A DNA stretch of 56,820 nucleotides, from the NCBI GenBank assembly GCA_964385995.1, contig CAYLRF010000003.1:1-56820 (forward strand), in the 5' to 3' direction. Shown piece by piece: positions 1 through 9,308 of this stretch. Source of the stretch: CAYLRF01 sp964385995. GTDB taxonomy: Bacteria > Bacillota > Clostridia > Lachnospirales > Lachnospiraceae. Under the pieces are notes generated by a model. That model saw only the letters and a program-made list of their open reading frames with translations, did not search any database and was not told the origin of the DNA. A program made the position numbers and the translations under genes. The number at the start of each line of letters is the position of its first letter. Position 1 is the first letter of the stretch.

Positions 1-149
1 TGCCCCGCTCCTAAATTTCCATCTTGTTCTTTTAAATTTGAAATGTTAGACTGTTTGGGCGCCGGACGGTACTTTTGTCCCGACGTTTAAATATTTACCA
101 CCGCAAAATGAAGCCGCGCCCGGCAAAGAAATTAAGGGAGATTTACAGT

Positions 150-1388
150 TTGGATTACAATCATTTACTTGATATGGCGACGGAGCTCGGATACCGTCTC
201 GCGGTATCGGGTGCCGAAACCTTTCGCGTCGAGGAAAGCATAAACCGAGTGATGACGGCCTACGGTCTTTCATCCGAAGTCAACGCTCTTCCCACCTGCG
301 TCATAGTCAGCATCATGTCCGAGGACGGCAAACCCCTTACACGAATGAGGCGAATCGGACAGCACGGGACGGACCTTGACGGTGTGGAGCGCTACAGCAA
401 CTTAAGCCGACTGATATGCGAAAATACGCCCGAACCGAAGGATGCCCTACGGTATTTTAATGATACGGAAAACTCGAGGCTTCATTACCCGCGCGTTATA
501 AATCTTTTGGGCTATGTCCTGACGGCGGCGGGATTTACGCTCTTTTTCGGCGGAAATCTGACCGAATGTCTGATATCCGGCGTATGCGGCCTCCTGATAG
601 GGATATTCTCGGGCTGGATGGACGATCTCGGCGTAAATCACTTCTTTCGAACCATCATCACGGCTTTTTTGACGGCCTTTGCCGCTTACGCGATGGGCGC
701 CGCCTTTCATGCGGCAAATGCCGATAAACCGATCATAGGCGCGATAATGCTTCTCGTTCCCGGGCTTCTTTTCACAAACTCCATCCGCGATATCATCTTC
801 GGAGACACGAACTCCGGCATTATCCGACTGGCGCAGGTCTTTATGATCGCGGCGGCCATAGCGGCCGGCACCGGAGCGGCGTGGTACTTATCCGATTCTC
901 TGTGGAATCTCGCCTCCTATCAGGCTTCCGGCTCCTCAAACCTTATCACGCAGTGCGTGGGATGCCTCATCGGATGCACCGGATTTACGATAGTTTTTAA
1001 CATCCACGGGAAGGGAAGTATCTTATGCGTCCTGGGAGGCGTGGTTACATGGGGCGTCTACACTCTGCTGCATTTCGCGGGCTGCGGCGATATGACAGCC
1101 TACTTCGGCGCGGCGGCCTGCGGCTCTTTATACGCGGAAATCATGGCACGCATACGCAAATTGCCCGCCATCTCCTATCTGGTCATATCTTCCATCCCTC
1201 TTCTTCCGGGCGCCGACATATATTACGCCGCGAACCGAGTCGCGAACGGCGATTTGGACGGCTTTATCTCATACGGAGGCCACGCTCTTATCGTAGCCTC
1301 GGGCATAGCCGTGGGCATACTTCTTATCTCCACCGCCATGAGGGGCGCCTCCGAGTGGCGCAGACGAAAAAAGGAGCCACGTAAGTGA
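150..1388 (+). CDS. ThrE-family threonine/serine exporter-like membrane protein
   Basis: A 412-residue protein with a soluble N-terminal domain of about 110 residues followed by some ten hydrophobic segments. This is the layout of ThrE proteins in which the two halves (DUF1212 and DUF3815 types) are fused. The family exports threonine and serine or related small molecules across the cytoplasmic membrane; the substrate here is inferred. The frame is open from 75, but AAGGGAG at 134-140 sits nine bases before a TTG at 150, giving a start MDYNHLLDMATELGYRL that matches the family N terminus, so the TTG at 150 is preferred over the TTG at 75 or the ATG at 108. It stands alone on the plus strand, tail to tail with the ceramidase-like gene. 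Confidence 0.85.
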   Translation: MDYNHLLDMATELGYRLAVSGAETFRVEESINRVMTAYGLSSEVNALPTCVIVSIMSEDGKPLTRMRRIGQHGTDLDGVERYSNLSRLICENTPEPKDALRYFNDTENSRLHYPRVINLLGYVLTAAGFTLFFGGNLTECLISGVCGLLIGIFSGWMDDLGVNHFFRTIITAFLTAFAAYAMGAAFHAANADKPIIGAIMLLVPGLLFTNSIRDIIFGDTNSGIIRLAQVFMIAAAIAAGTGAAWYLSDSLWNLASYQASGSSNLITQCVGCLIGCTGFTIVFNIHGKGSILCVLGGVVTWGVYTLLHFAGCGDMTAYFGAAACGSLYAEIMARIRKLPAISYLVISSIPLLPGADIYYAANRVANGDLDGFISYGGHALIVASGIAVGILLISTAMRGASEWRRRKKEPRK

Positions 1389-1409
1389 CTCCTTCATAAC
1401 AAACCGTTT

Positions 1410-1436
1410 TTTCTGACTTGTTTATCAAGTCAGAAA
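1410..1436. repeat. Perfect 11-bp inverted repeat between convergent genes
   Basis: TTTCTGACTTG, five-base loop, CAAGTCAGAAA. It lies between the ThrE-like gene and the convergent ceramidase-like gene. No T tract follows on either strand (the T run is 5' of the stem on plus), so it is not a textbook intrinsic terminator. It may still stop transcription or protect the ThrE mRNA 3' end. Confidence 0.5.
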
Positions 1437-1550
1437 GGTAGTTTTGAAAGCGAAGCATACAAACTTTCCCCATGTCTCGCGCATGTCCCCTAATCATACG
1501 GATATGAGCGGATCTCCGCCGCGAGGTTCGCGCTTCTTAAAACCACGGCT

Positions 1551-3068
1551 TTAATTTTCCCCGAACATGTCGCGTATGTCCTGCAAAGTCTCCCTGACGA
1601 GCTGCTCTCCGCCCTCGTGGCCGATTTCGCCGCTGGAGATAAACGCGCTGTAATGCCCACCCTTCTCGGCGTCTTCGGTGGGAAGATATCCTTTCGCGCC
1701 GTTCGCGAGTTCGATAAGGAAGGTCTGCTCCGCCTTGCTGCGGGCCCTTATCTGATTTCCGTAATCTATAAATACCTCAAACGGGCTGGACGTAAACGCC
1801 ACGGTTCCCAGCCTTATGATGTGAACCTCCGTATCCACAGTGTCTCTGGTATCCTGCTCCGCGAATCGCAGCATTATCCCAAGGTGTACCTGAAGTTTCG
1901 CCGCGTCGTTAAAATCCACGTCCCCCTCTTTATCCCTGATGTATTCACTTACCGCCCGCTTCGCGCCGTCAAGTTCTTTAAGAGTCGCCCGGCGAAGCGG
2001 CAGCTGCATGTCGCGCACATGATGAATGAACACGGGATCCTCCTGCGGGGCGTCAAGACCGTCCTCATATACGTTTATGATCTCGGAAGCCACGCGCCTT
2101 CCTGCCTTCTTCATGCCCGCGATATCGAACATGGAAGGATCGGCTTTTCGCTTCGGCGGATTATCGCGTTTTAAGTTCGGATCGTGTACGTCGCTTTCAG
2201 GCTCCACCCACCGAATCAGATCCACCGGGCACTGATCGCCCGCGTAGGAGCAAAGCGGAAGCAGGAAAATATCCTCGCCGAAATGCCGCCTTAAGAGCAT
2301 TTTCGCCTCTCCCCAGTAATCGGGAGACACAAAGAGCCGGTGCTGAACGCACTGCGCGGGGCAGGCTATATTCGCGACAATGCCGGTCAGCTTCTTATCC
2401 TTATCAAATACGTACAAAAGCTCGATACCGGTGTCGCTCCCGCTCTCAAGCCGGGAAAACACGGCGGTATCCGTGTCACCCCACATCTGGGCGGAGCCGT
2501 CGCTGTAGGATACCCGTCTGCACATACCCACGGCGGCGCGTCCGAAGGCGTTCGTGAAACTGCCCTCGGCGCGGTTTTTCCATGCCTTAAGGATGACTTC
2601 GACAGTGCGATTTACGAGCAGTTCGTAAATCTCCTCACCCGTCGCGATCTCACTGTTTGAACTGATGTTGACCTTTTCCACATATTTCTTTCCCGGAGGA
2701 AGCATGGACTTTAATAATGCCGTGGAGCTGAAAGCGACTACCTTACGCTCCTGTCCGTTGCGCCTCGCCGTGGGATATACCGGGCCCGTATGGGTATGTA
2801 TGGCCGCAATGATCACCTTGCGCGGGTCAAGTCCCAGGTCGTTCCCGGAAAGTTCCTCTCTAACGTCTTCGACCAGATTGTACTGAATACTCCCGAGATC
2901 CATACTGCATATCACCATCTGCTCGTCACCGGAATCCACCGCGAAAGCCGTGGCGGTAAGAGGCTTTTCCACATATTCGGAAATGCGCTCCGCGAACTGC
3001 CCCGCGAGAGATATCTTCTTATCCGGTGTGATACTGACTTCCGCCCATCCTATCTTAAGCCTTCCCAT
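1551..3068 (-). CDS. Neutral/alkaline ceramidase-like hydrolase
   Basis: A 505-residue protein resembling the N-terminal domain of neutral/alkaline non-lysosomal ceramidases. It begins with the GWAEVSITP signature and has the zinc-binding-type motif HTHTGP at about residues 91-96 followed by a basic stretch. Ceramidases cleave the amide bond between a fatty acid and a sphingoid base; bacterial relatives of this size without a secretion signal are poorly characterised. No signal peptide or C-terminal Ig-like domain is visible, so it is probably cytoplasmic. AAAGGAGG eight bases before the ATG at 3066-3068 decides the start over an in-frame ATG 13 codons upstream. It is the last gene of the minus-strand acyl-amino-acid cluster, 242 bases after the D-aminoacylase gene. 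The substrate is unknown. Confidence 0.7.
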   Translation of the reverse strand: MGRLKIGWAEVSITPDKKISLAGQFAERISEYVEKPLTATAFAVDSGDEQMVICSMDLGSIQYNLVEDVREELSGNDLGLDPRKVIIAAIHTHTGPVYPTARRNGQERKVVAFSSTALLKSMLPPGKKYVEKVNISSNSEIATGEEIYELLVNRTVEVILKAWKNRAEGSFTNAFGRAAVGMCRRVSYSDGSAQMWGDTDTAVFSRLESGSDTGIELLYVFDKDKKLTGIVANIACPAQCVQHRLFVSPDYWGEAKMLLRRHFGEDIFLLPLCSYAGDQCPVDLIRWVEPESDVHDPNLKRDNPPKRKADPSMFDIAGMKKAGRRVASEIINVYEDGLDAPQEDPVFIHHVRDMQLPLRRATLKELDGAKRAVSEYIRDKEGDVDFNDAAKLQVHLGIMLRFAEQDTRDTVDTEVHIIRLGTVAFTSSPFEVFIDYGNQIRARSKAEQTFLIELANGAKGYLPTEDAEKGGHYSAFISSGEIGHEGGEQLVRETLQDIRDMFGEN

Positions 3069-3310
3069 AAGTCTTGCCTCCTTTTCACTTATGACAGTGT
3101 CAAACACTACCGTTAAAATTTGCCTCTAAATCCTGTAAGATCCCCTATTCTACGGGCATCCGCCGCCTCTTTACGATGATTTAAAATTTCCTGCCGATCT
3201 CTTCTTTAGGCGATTCGCCCGGGCACTTTTACCTTCGCCTCTCGCGATATCCTGATAATGTACAGCGTAAACTGTGAAATATTTAAGAGTTCGCACACCC
3301 ACTCGTGGCG

Positions 3311-4912
3311 TTAGACCCTTCCTGTCTTATGACTCGGATAAATGTATTTTCCGTTCCATACTCCCGTAGGCTCGTTATCCTTAAGCGCCAGGCGACCGCC
3401 CACGTAAACCCGCGAGATTCCTTCGTTCGCCGCGAAGGGATCCTTATAATCCGCGTGATCCCTGATCCTGTCATAGTCAAAGAGCACCAGATCCGCGTCA
3501 TATCCGCGTTTTAACTCTCCCTTTGAAAGCAGCCCGTAGCGTTTCGCAGGCATCGATGTAAGCCGCCGTATCCCCTCCTCGCGGCTGTGAATCCCCTTCT
3601 CGCGGATATATCTTCCCAGATACCTCGGAAATGTCCCGAAGCTGCGCGGATGAGTAAACGTATCTCCCGATTCGTAAGGGCCGTCTGAGCCCACCATGCA
3701 CTTGGGGTGACTTAGGATTGTCTCGACATTTTCCTCGCACATGCCGAACCGCACGTCCATTATCTGACCGCGATTTCGCTTTTGAAGCTCAATCATCCCG
3801 TCGAACGGAGAAAGACCCATCTTCTTTGCCGCCTCCGCGTAGGTCAGTCCCTTCGCCCAGGGCGTCGCGTCGGCGCGCGCGATAAGGAAATTCTCAAGTC
3901 CCACGTAATACATGCTGTTATCCCAGCTCGGGTCATTTACCTCGTAGATCTCATGATAAATGGCCTTTACGACATCGGGGTCATTTAGGCTTTCTGCGAA
4001 CGCGTCCACGCCTTTATCCAGAAAACGCGGCGGTATCGCGGAAAGCGTCGTCGTGCAACAGGCTATGTAAGGATAGGCGTCAAGCGAGATATCAAGTCCC
4101 TCCGCGATGGCGTCATCTATCATGGAAAGCGCCTCCTCGCAGCGGCTCCAAAAGACTTTGCCCACGCACTTAAAATGCGAGATATTAACTGGAGCGTTCG
4201 CGATCCTCGCGATTTCGATACATTCTCTTACAGAATCGAAAAGTCCCATCGATTCCGAGCGGGAGTGCGTGGTATAAATGCCGCCCGCCTCGCCCGCCGT
4301 CTTCGCGAGCATGGCAAGCTCTTTCGTATCGCTGTAAATGCCGGGCACGTAGGATAAGCCGGTGGAAATCCCGGCCGTGCCTTCTTTCATGGCCGTATCC
4401 AAAAGCTCTTGCATCCGCGTTATCTCAGCGTCCGTCGCCCTGCGATCCTCCACTCCCATCACGTCCGCCCGAAGTACGCCGTGTCCCGTAAAATACTGCT
4501 GATTTACACCGAGGGGAAGCGACTTTACCTCATCTATCTCCTCCGCGGCCGACGCGCAGAGGTGATCCGCCTCGCCGCCGTGTTTTATGGAGCTTATGGC
4601 GCCTCCCGAAATCCCGGGCAGCGCGGGGCTTCTGGAAATGCCGCAATTTCCCGCGAGCTCCGTGGTAACTCCCATTTGCAGCACGTGAACCCTGTGGGGA
4701 TTTGAAACGATCATGTAATCGCTGTGTGAATGTACATCTATAAACCCGGGCGAAATGGCCTGTCCCTCGGCGTCCACCGTTTCTTTCGCGCATCCCGGAT
4801 CATCCGTCCCCACGTAAGCTATCTTATCGCCACAAACGGCCACGTTCCCGTAATAAGCGCTCTTTCCCGTTCCGTCGTATATTAAAGCGTTCTTAATGAC
4901 TGTATCGTACAT
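3311..4912 (-). CDS. N-acyl-D-amino-acid deacylase (D-aminoacylase), amidohydrolase family
   Basis: A 533-residue amidohydrolase. It has the zinc motif HSHSD (H61, H63) after PGFIDV, the GNCGIS element, a late GSDGP aspartate motif, and the D-aminoacylase-type tail segment HPRSFGTFPRYLGRYIRE. Family members hydrolyse N-acyl-D-amino acids (or prolyl/peptide relatives) to the free amino acid and an acid, in the cytoplasm. AGAGG lies six bases before the ATG. It sits 291 bases downstream of the D-amino-acid-type aminotransferase, which fits release of a D-amino acid followed by transamination. Acyl group and side-chain preference cannot be read from sequence. Confidence 0.88.
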   Translation of the reverse strand: MYDTVIKNALIYDGTGKSAYYGNVAVCGDKIAYVGTDDPGCAKETVDAEGQAISPGFIDVHSHSDYMIVSNPHRVHVLQMGVTTELAGNCGISRSPALPGISGGAISSIKHGGEADHLCASAAEEIDEVKSLPLGVNQQYFTGHGVLRADVMGVEDRRATDAEITRMQELLDTAMKEGTAGISTGLSYVPGIYSDTKELAMLAKTAGEAGGIYTTHSRSESMGLFDSVRECIEIARIANAPVNISHFKCVGKVFWSRCEEALSMIDDAIAEGLDISLDAYPYIACCTTTLSAIPPRFLDKGVDAFAESLNDPDVVKAIYHEIYEVNDPSWDNSMYYVGLENFLIARADATPWAKGLTYAEAAKKMGLSPFDGMIELQKRNRGQIMDVRFGMCEENVETILSHPKCMVGSDGPYESGDTFTHPRSFGTFPRYLGRYIREKGIHSREEGIRRLTSMPAKRYGLLSKGELKRGYDADLVLFDYDRIRDHADYKDPFAANEGISRVYVGGRLALKDNEPTGVWNGKYIYPSHKTGRV

Positions 4913-5137
4913 ATATTACCTCTTTCCACAACCGGAGCTTTTAATCTTATCTCCTGTCACGATATCACGGCACACGGCATCTTCCGCCGCGGCACCCCGT
5001 CACGGTATCTTCCGACACGGTATCTCTTCCGCCCGACACGCAACATCCTAACTCCCAAGCCGTACCGTCGATATCTCGCTTACGTTGCGTAAATATGTTC
5101 GGATTATCACCGACACCCTCTCTTATGATTTAACAGG

Positions 5138-5165
5138 GATGAGCAAAACTCAGGTTTTACTCATC
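5138..5165. repeat. 12-bp stem-loop downstream of the class IV aminotransferase
   Basis: GATGAGCAAAAC and GTTTTACTCATC pair around a TCAG loop, with one mismatch that becomes a G-U pair on the minus transcript. It lies in the 291-base gap between the aminotransferase stop and the D-aminoacylase start. No T tract follows. It could be an mRNA-stability or processing hairpin. The same gap (about 4970-5045) also holds loosely repeated CACGGTATCTTCCG units; no gene is visible there. Confidence 0.45.
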
Positions 5166-5203
5166 TCTGGATTTAAAATTACGGAAGAATCCGGGACGCG
5201 TCC

Positions 5204-6067
5204 TTAAACCGCGCCGCCCGCTTCTCCTATGTCGCCGAGATATTCTTCCCATACCTTATCCTGCAATTTCTTAAATACCTCCCCTCCCTTTCCTCCGACC
5301 GGTATCCCGTCCACGTGGGAAATGCGGGTACACAGCGTGCCGGAACTCGTGACGACCAGCTCGTCGGCGTTCATGGCTTCCGTAAGCGTCACTTCGCGTG
5401 AGACGACGGGCACATTAACCTTTTTCGCCGCGTTGATCAGATTTTTAAGTGTGATGCCAGCCAGTATCTGATGATCAAACGGATGATGGACAAGCGCCCC
5501 GTCTATGATAAAAGAGACATTGCAATGGGCCATCTCAGTCACGTACGGCCCACGGTGGAAAATAACCTCGTCACACCCGGCCTGCTTAGCCTTCTCTGCC
5601 GCCATCACGTTCGGAATCAGGTTTAATGTCTTGATGTTGCAATGCTGATAACGCGTATCCTCCACGGTTATCACGCGAAACTGCTGATCCTTGGGAGTCA
5701 TCTCAAGCGGAAGAAGCATGCAAAGAAGATTCGGACTCGCCTCCTCCGGAAACGCGTGGCCGCGCACGGCCGAACCCCGCGATGCCTGCCAGTATATGAG
5801 ACCCTTTCCGTCATTTCCGTCATAAAGTTCAATCAGCCGGGCCAGTATCTCCTTTAATTTCTCCTTCGGCATGGAAAACGGGATTTGAAGGAGCCTGCAG
5901 CTGTTGTAAAATCTGTCGATATGACCGTCGGCCAGATGGATAACCCCGTTCGCCATGTAAGCCGCGTCGTAACAGCCGTCCCCGAAGTATACCGCCCTGT
6001 CAGTTATCGGACAGACAAGCTCGTTTATGTCACCGAATTTACCGTTGTAATACCCTACCTCTTTCAT
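5204..6067 (-). CDS. dat: D-amino-acid (D-alanine type) aminotransferase, class IV
   Basis: A 287-residue fold-type IV PLP enzyme. The internal-aldimine lysine is K146 in CNIKTLNLIPN, as in D-alanine aminotransferases. The RGSAVRGHAFP segment (about 97-107) carries an arginine and histidine in the positions that bind the substrate carboxylate in that subgroup and favour D-substrates; branched-chain enzymes differ there. The start is the ATG at 6065-6067, which overlaps the stop of the preceding aminotransferase as ATGA and has AAAGGAGAG before it; the longer open frame upstream lies inside that neighbour. Predicted role: interconversion of D-amino acids and 2-oxo acids, either for D-Ala/D-Glu supply or, given the neighbours, for D-amino-acid breakdown. 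Confidence 0.87.
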   Translation of the reverse strand: MKEVGYYNGKFGDINELVCPITDRAVYFGDGCYDAAYMANGVIHLADGHIDRFYNSCRLLQIPFSMPKEKLKEILARLIELYDGNDGKGLIYWQASRGSAVRGHAFPEEASPNLLCMLLPLEMTPKDQQFRVITVEDTRYQHCNIKTLNLIPNVMAAEKAKQAGCDEVIFHRGPYVTEMAHCNVSFIIDGALVHHPFDHQILAGITLKNLINAAKKVNVPVVSREVTLTEAMNADELVVTSSGTLCTRISHVDGIPVGGKGGEVFKKLQDKVWEEYLGDIGEAGGAV

Positions 6068-7239
6068 GAAAAAATCTCTCCTTTCCCGCTCACGTATTCC
6101 TTTAGTCTTCCCATACCCCGCCTTATGTTCTCCTCGGACGTGGCGTAGGTTATTCGCACGTATCCCTCGCCGCCCTCTCCGAATCCGGAGCCGGGGATGA
6201 TGACAACTCCCGTCTTTTTTAAAAGATCCATGCAAAATTCCTTTGAATTCATCCCCGTCGCCTTCAATATGGGCTTGACATTGCAAAACGCGTAGAACGC
6301 TCCCTTCGGCTTTCTTACCGATATCCCGGGTATCGCATCGATTAGCGAACAAAGCAGGTCTCTGCGCGTACGGTAGCTTTGCTCCATTTCATCGATCCAG
6401 ATCTGTCCGTGCTCCATCGCGTACGCCGCCGCGTATTGAGTGGGAGCGGGAAGGCACGAGACGCCGCTTTCGTGAAGGCGCGTCATATTGCGTATGATCC
6501 TCGCGTCGGCGATGGCGTATCCCAGGCGCCATCCCGTCATGGCGAACATTTTCGAAAATCCGTTTATGTAGACAGTCTTCTCTCTCAATCCCTCAAAAGA
6601 CGTAATGCTCGTGTTTTTGCCGTCATGTATCAGTCTGCTGTATATCTCATCGGATATGACATAGACATCGCGCTCCCTTAAGATATCCGCGATCTCCTTC
6701 GCGGTATCGGGATCTATTACGGCGCCCGTCGGATTTGAAGGGGAGTTTATGATGACCATCTTTGTCTTATCCGTGATCGCCTTTTTTATGTCGTCCGGAT
6801 CAGGCACGAAATAATTTTCCTCGCGGGCGGGCACGCTCACGAGCTTCGCGCCCGTCATGGCTATCTGTCCGAAGAAATTCGGCCACGCGGGCGTCACCAG
6901 CACCACCTCGTCACCCGGGTCCACCAGAGCGAACATCGCCATCTGTATGGCCTCGGCCGCGCCGCAGGAAACCATTATCTCGCTGTCGGGATCGACTGAG
7001 AACTCCTTTTCGTGGAATTTGGCGATGGCCTGTCTTAATTTCGGAATGCCGGTATTCGGCGTATAGTGAGTAAGCCCCTGTTTCCACCTTTTTACCGCTT
7101 CCTCTATGATGGGCGCGGGAGTGATAAAATCAGGCTCCCCCACAGTGAAACTTATCGTGTCAGTCATCTTAAGGGCCTCGTCAAACATGTCGCGGATCAC
7201 ATTCCCGTAAAGATTCGAGGCTAATTTTGAAAATCGCAT
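6064..7239 (-). CDS. Class I/II PLP-dependent aminotransferase
   Basis: A 391-residue fold-type I aminotransferase. It shows the N-terminal FTVGEPDF motif, SPSNPTGAV, SDEIYSRL and the PLP lysine in SKMFAMTGWRLGY (about residue 235). The family moves amino groups between amino acids and 2-oxo acids (aspartate/aromatic/alanine types); the substrate is not resolvable here. GAGGT five bases before the ATG at 7237-7239 supports that start rather than an ATG 15 codons upstream. The stop overlaps the next gene by four bases (ATGA), so the two transaminases are probably translationally coupled. A six-copy 25-bp tandem repeat lies just upstream. Confidence 0.9.
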   Translation of the reverse strand: MRFSKLASNLYGNVIRDMFDEALKMTDTISFTVGEPDFITPAPIIEEAVKRWKQGLTHYTPNTGIPKLRQAIAKFHEKEFSVDPDSEIMVSCGAAEAIQMAMFALVDPGDEVVLVTPAWPNFFGQIAMTGAKLVSVPAREENYFVPDPDDIKKAITDKTKMVIINSPSNPTGAVIDPDTAKEIADILRERDVYVISDEIYSRLIHDGKNTSITSFEGLREKTVYINGFSKMFAMTGWRLGYAIADARIIRNMTRLHESGVSCLPAPTQYAAAYAMEHGQIWIDEMEQSYRTRRDLLCSLIDAIPGISVRKPKGAFYAFCNVKPILKATGMNSKEFCMDLLKKTGVVIIPGSGFGEGGEGYVRITYATSEENIRRGMGRLKEYVSGKGEIFS

Positions 7240-7281
7240 ATGTACCTCTTTTTCGACTTTGTGGCCATCTGAGTATCTCAT

Positions 7282-7431
7282 CACCGGATCAGGCGTAAGT
7301 GAAAATCAATAAATCGTCCCTGAACGAAAATAACCGAATCAGGTCTGAGTGAGAATCAATGAATCATTCCCGTTCGAAAATCAGTGAATCAGCCCTGAGC
7401 GAAAATCACCGGATCATGCCTGATCGAAAAC
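7282..7431. repeat. Six tandem 25-bp repeats
   Basis: Six contiguous imperfect copies start at 7282, 7307, 7332, 7357, 7382 and 7407. Each carries a core like GAATCAG, a CCTGA half-palindrome and an ending GCGAAAAT. The last copy overlaps the stop codon and final codons of the M20 amidohydrolase, and the array ends 42 bases before the aminotransferase start. Each unit can form a small TCAG..CTGA hairpin. There are no spacers, so it is not a CRISPR array. Confidence 0.9.
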
Positions 7432-8604
7432 AAATTGCGCAAGCACCTGTGAGCCCACTTTAAGGGCCTTTTCATCCGCCTTGAAATTCGCGTTATGCAG
7501 CGGAAAGACGCAGCCGCACCTTTCGTTTCTTACTCCCAAATGCGCGTAGGCTCCCCTGCAGTATTTAAGATAATGAGAAAAATCCTCTGAACCCAGCCTT
7601 GCGGGAGAGTCAATCACATTTTCCTCTCCAGCCACCTTTGACGCGGCGTCTCGCATAAGAGCCGCGGCGGCTGCGTCATTTGACACGACATGCGAACTTA
7701 TGGCATCGGTGAACTTACAGCTTCCGCCAAGCTCATCCGCGGCGTTTTCACAGATCTTTCTTATCCTTCCGTCAACAAAGTCATGAAGGGCCATACCGTA
7801 AAATCTGAAGGAAATCTGCATTACGGCGTAATCGGCTACGATATTGTGCGCGCTGCCCGCGTGAAGCGTGGACACGGAAAGAACGACAGGCTCAAGCGGC
7901 GAAATCTCGCGGCAGCGCATAAGGTAAATGTCATTGTAGGCCTTTACCGCCATCGCGAGCGCGTCCGCGCCCCGATGCGGGAGTGTCGCGTGGGAAGATT
8001 TGCCGAAAAACTCGATCTTATACGGGTGACACGCGGCGTATTGATTTCCGGCGCTTATAGCCACCTTCCCCGTGTCAATATCAGGATCCGCGTGAAGAGC
8101 CGCTATCAAGTCAACGCCCTCTGCCACGTGCTGTTCACACATGCGGCAGGCGCCGCTTATCTCGCACTCCTCACTCGGCTGAAATATGAGTCTCACACGG
8201 CAGGGAAGCTTATCCTCCGCTCTTTTTAACAGCCGCGCCGCGCCTAGAAGCATGGCCGTATGCGTGTCATGACCGCAGGCGTGCATTTTCCCCGGCGCTT
8301 TGGAGCGATACGGCACATCAGACGCTTCCTCAATCATAAGGGCGTCCATGTCCGCCCGAAGCGCGACCGTTTTCCCCGTGAAATCTTTCGTGAAACATTC
8401 GGAAGATCTGCATCCGAGCTCGGCCACGACGCTCCCTTCGGAATATTTTTCCGTAAACGCGATACCCATCGCCTTTAATTCCCGTTCGACGACGGCCACC
8501 GTACGCGGTAGCTCAAAACCGATTTCCGGATATTCGTGAATTTCCCTGCGGATACGAATGATGAAATCCTCATCCTCTCCCGTAAAAAGACTTTTGGCGT
8601 CCAA
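7414..8604 (-). CDS. M20D-family amidohydrolase (N-acyl-amino-acid hydrolase type)
   Basis: A 396-residue M20 peptidase/aminoacylase of the hippurate hydrolase / N-acyl-L-amino-acid amidohydrolase group. It has ALRADMDAL, the metal-binding MHACGHDTH (C110, H112) and the PSEECE glutamate pair; the cysteine ligand is typical of the M20D subgroup. It would hydrolyse an N-acyl amino acid to acid plus amino acid. The start codon is TTG at 8602-8604, eight bases after AAGGAG. Sixteen bases separate it from the YjbQ gene, so they share a transcript. The final codons lie inside the first (distal) unit of the 25-bp repeat array, so the last residues FDQA come from repeat sequence. Confidence 0.88.
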   Translation of the reverse strand: MDAKSLFTGEDEDFIIRIRREIHEYPEIGFELPRTVAVVERELKAMGIAFTEKYSEGSVVAELGCRSSECFTKDFTGKTVALRADMDALMIEEASDVPYRSKAPGKMHACGHDTHTAMLLGAARLLKRAEDKLPCRVRLIFQPSEECEISGACRMCEQHVAEGVDLIAALHADPDIDTGKVAISAGNQYAACHPYKIEFFGKSSHATLPHRGADALAMAVKAYNDIYLMRCREISPLEPVVLSVSTLHAGSAHNIVADYAVMQISFRFYGMALHDFVDGRIRKICENAADELGGSCKFTDAISSHVVSNDAAAAALMRDAASKVAGEENVIDSPARLGSEDFSHYLKYCRGAYAHLGVRNERCGCVFPLHNANFKADEKALKVGSQVLAQFVFDQA

Positions 8605-8620
8605 TTAAAAAACTCCTTCC

Positions 8621-9241
8621 CTATCTTTGCTGCTGCAAATCATAGTGAACGTCATACGCCTTCTCCTCGTCAAGGAACTTACGGCGCGTGTCAATCACCT
8701 TCCCGTCATTAAACTTACGATCCTCGACATCCTCCGCGGTACCCATAACAGTGATATTAACCTGCCTTCTTCTTGCTATGACGTGATCCCAGTCGATGAA
8801 ATAAACATGGGCAAATTCGCCGCCGTCAAGCACCCCGTCCTTAATCGTCATTGTCTCGCTTCTTCCGAAGAAGACACTGCGCAGATGACCGTCCGTATTC
8901 ATACTGCTGTAATCGCCGGGCTCGTCTACGTAACGGCCGAATTTGGCGTGTATGGGGCCGGGATGGCGGTATTGGTGCTCCTCGGTGAAATCGGGAATAA
9001 ATTTCCTCATGATATCCAATAGATCATGCTGCAGATACTCCAGATCAAACGAGTCAATGTCATGCGAACATTCCTGAACCATGACCGAACATGTCGTGTG
9101 ATGAGAGACGATGGCGACCGTACCGTTTTTAACCCCTGAGGAAGCCACGATCTCCTTTACCTCTTTCGAGATGTCGTGAAAAGTCGGGATCCAGCCTCTT
9201 GACTGCAGTTCCAGTTCCTTCTGATACACTTTAAACTCCAT
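8621..9241 (-). CDS. YjbQ/UPF0047 family protein
   Basis: A 206-residue member of the YjbQ (UPF0047) family, recognised by the VAIVSHHTTCSVMVQE block, the H-rich middle segment and the GEFAHVYFIDWD tail. YjbQ proteins show weak thiamine-phosphate synthase activity, but their physiological role is not settled. This form is longer than the usual ~140 residues, with extra sequence around residues 75-120 and at the C terminus (RRKFLDEEKAYDVHYDLQQQR). GGGAGG precedes the ATG. Its place between a SIS isomerase and an amidohydrolase gives no direct hint of thiamine metabolism; no other thiamine gene is near. Confidence 0.8.
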   Translation of the reverse strand: MEFKVYQKELELQSRGWIPTFHDISKEVKEIVASSGVKNGTVAIVSHHTTCSVMVQECSHDIDSFDLEYLQHDLLDIMRKFIPDFTEEHQYRHPGPIHAKFGRYVDEPGDYSSMNTDGHLRSVFFGRSETMTIKDGVLDGGEFAHVYFIDWDHVIARRRQVNITVMGTAEDVEDRKFNDGKVIDTRRKFLDEEKAYDVHYDLQQQR

Positions 9242-9308
9242 TTTAAAAATCCTCCCTGAAAATTATTTTAAACGCGATTTAAAATCACGCGTCAGCCTCT
9301 TTGACTTT

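Noticed and set aside
1410..1436. Classical intrinsic terminator for the ThrE-like gene
   Set aside because: The stem is perfect, but no T run follows it on either strand.
4960..5050. Tandem repeat of CACGGTATCTTCCG units
   Set aside because: Units are irregular in length and spacing, too weak to list as a true array.
7282..7431. Possible CRISPR array
   Set aside because: The 25-bp units are contiguous with no unique spacers, and no cas gene is present.
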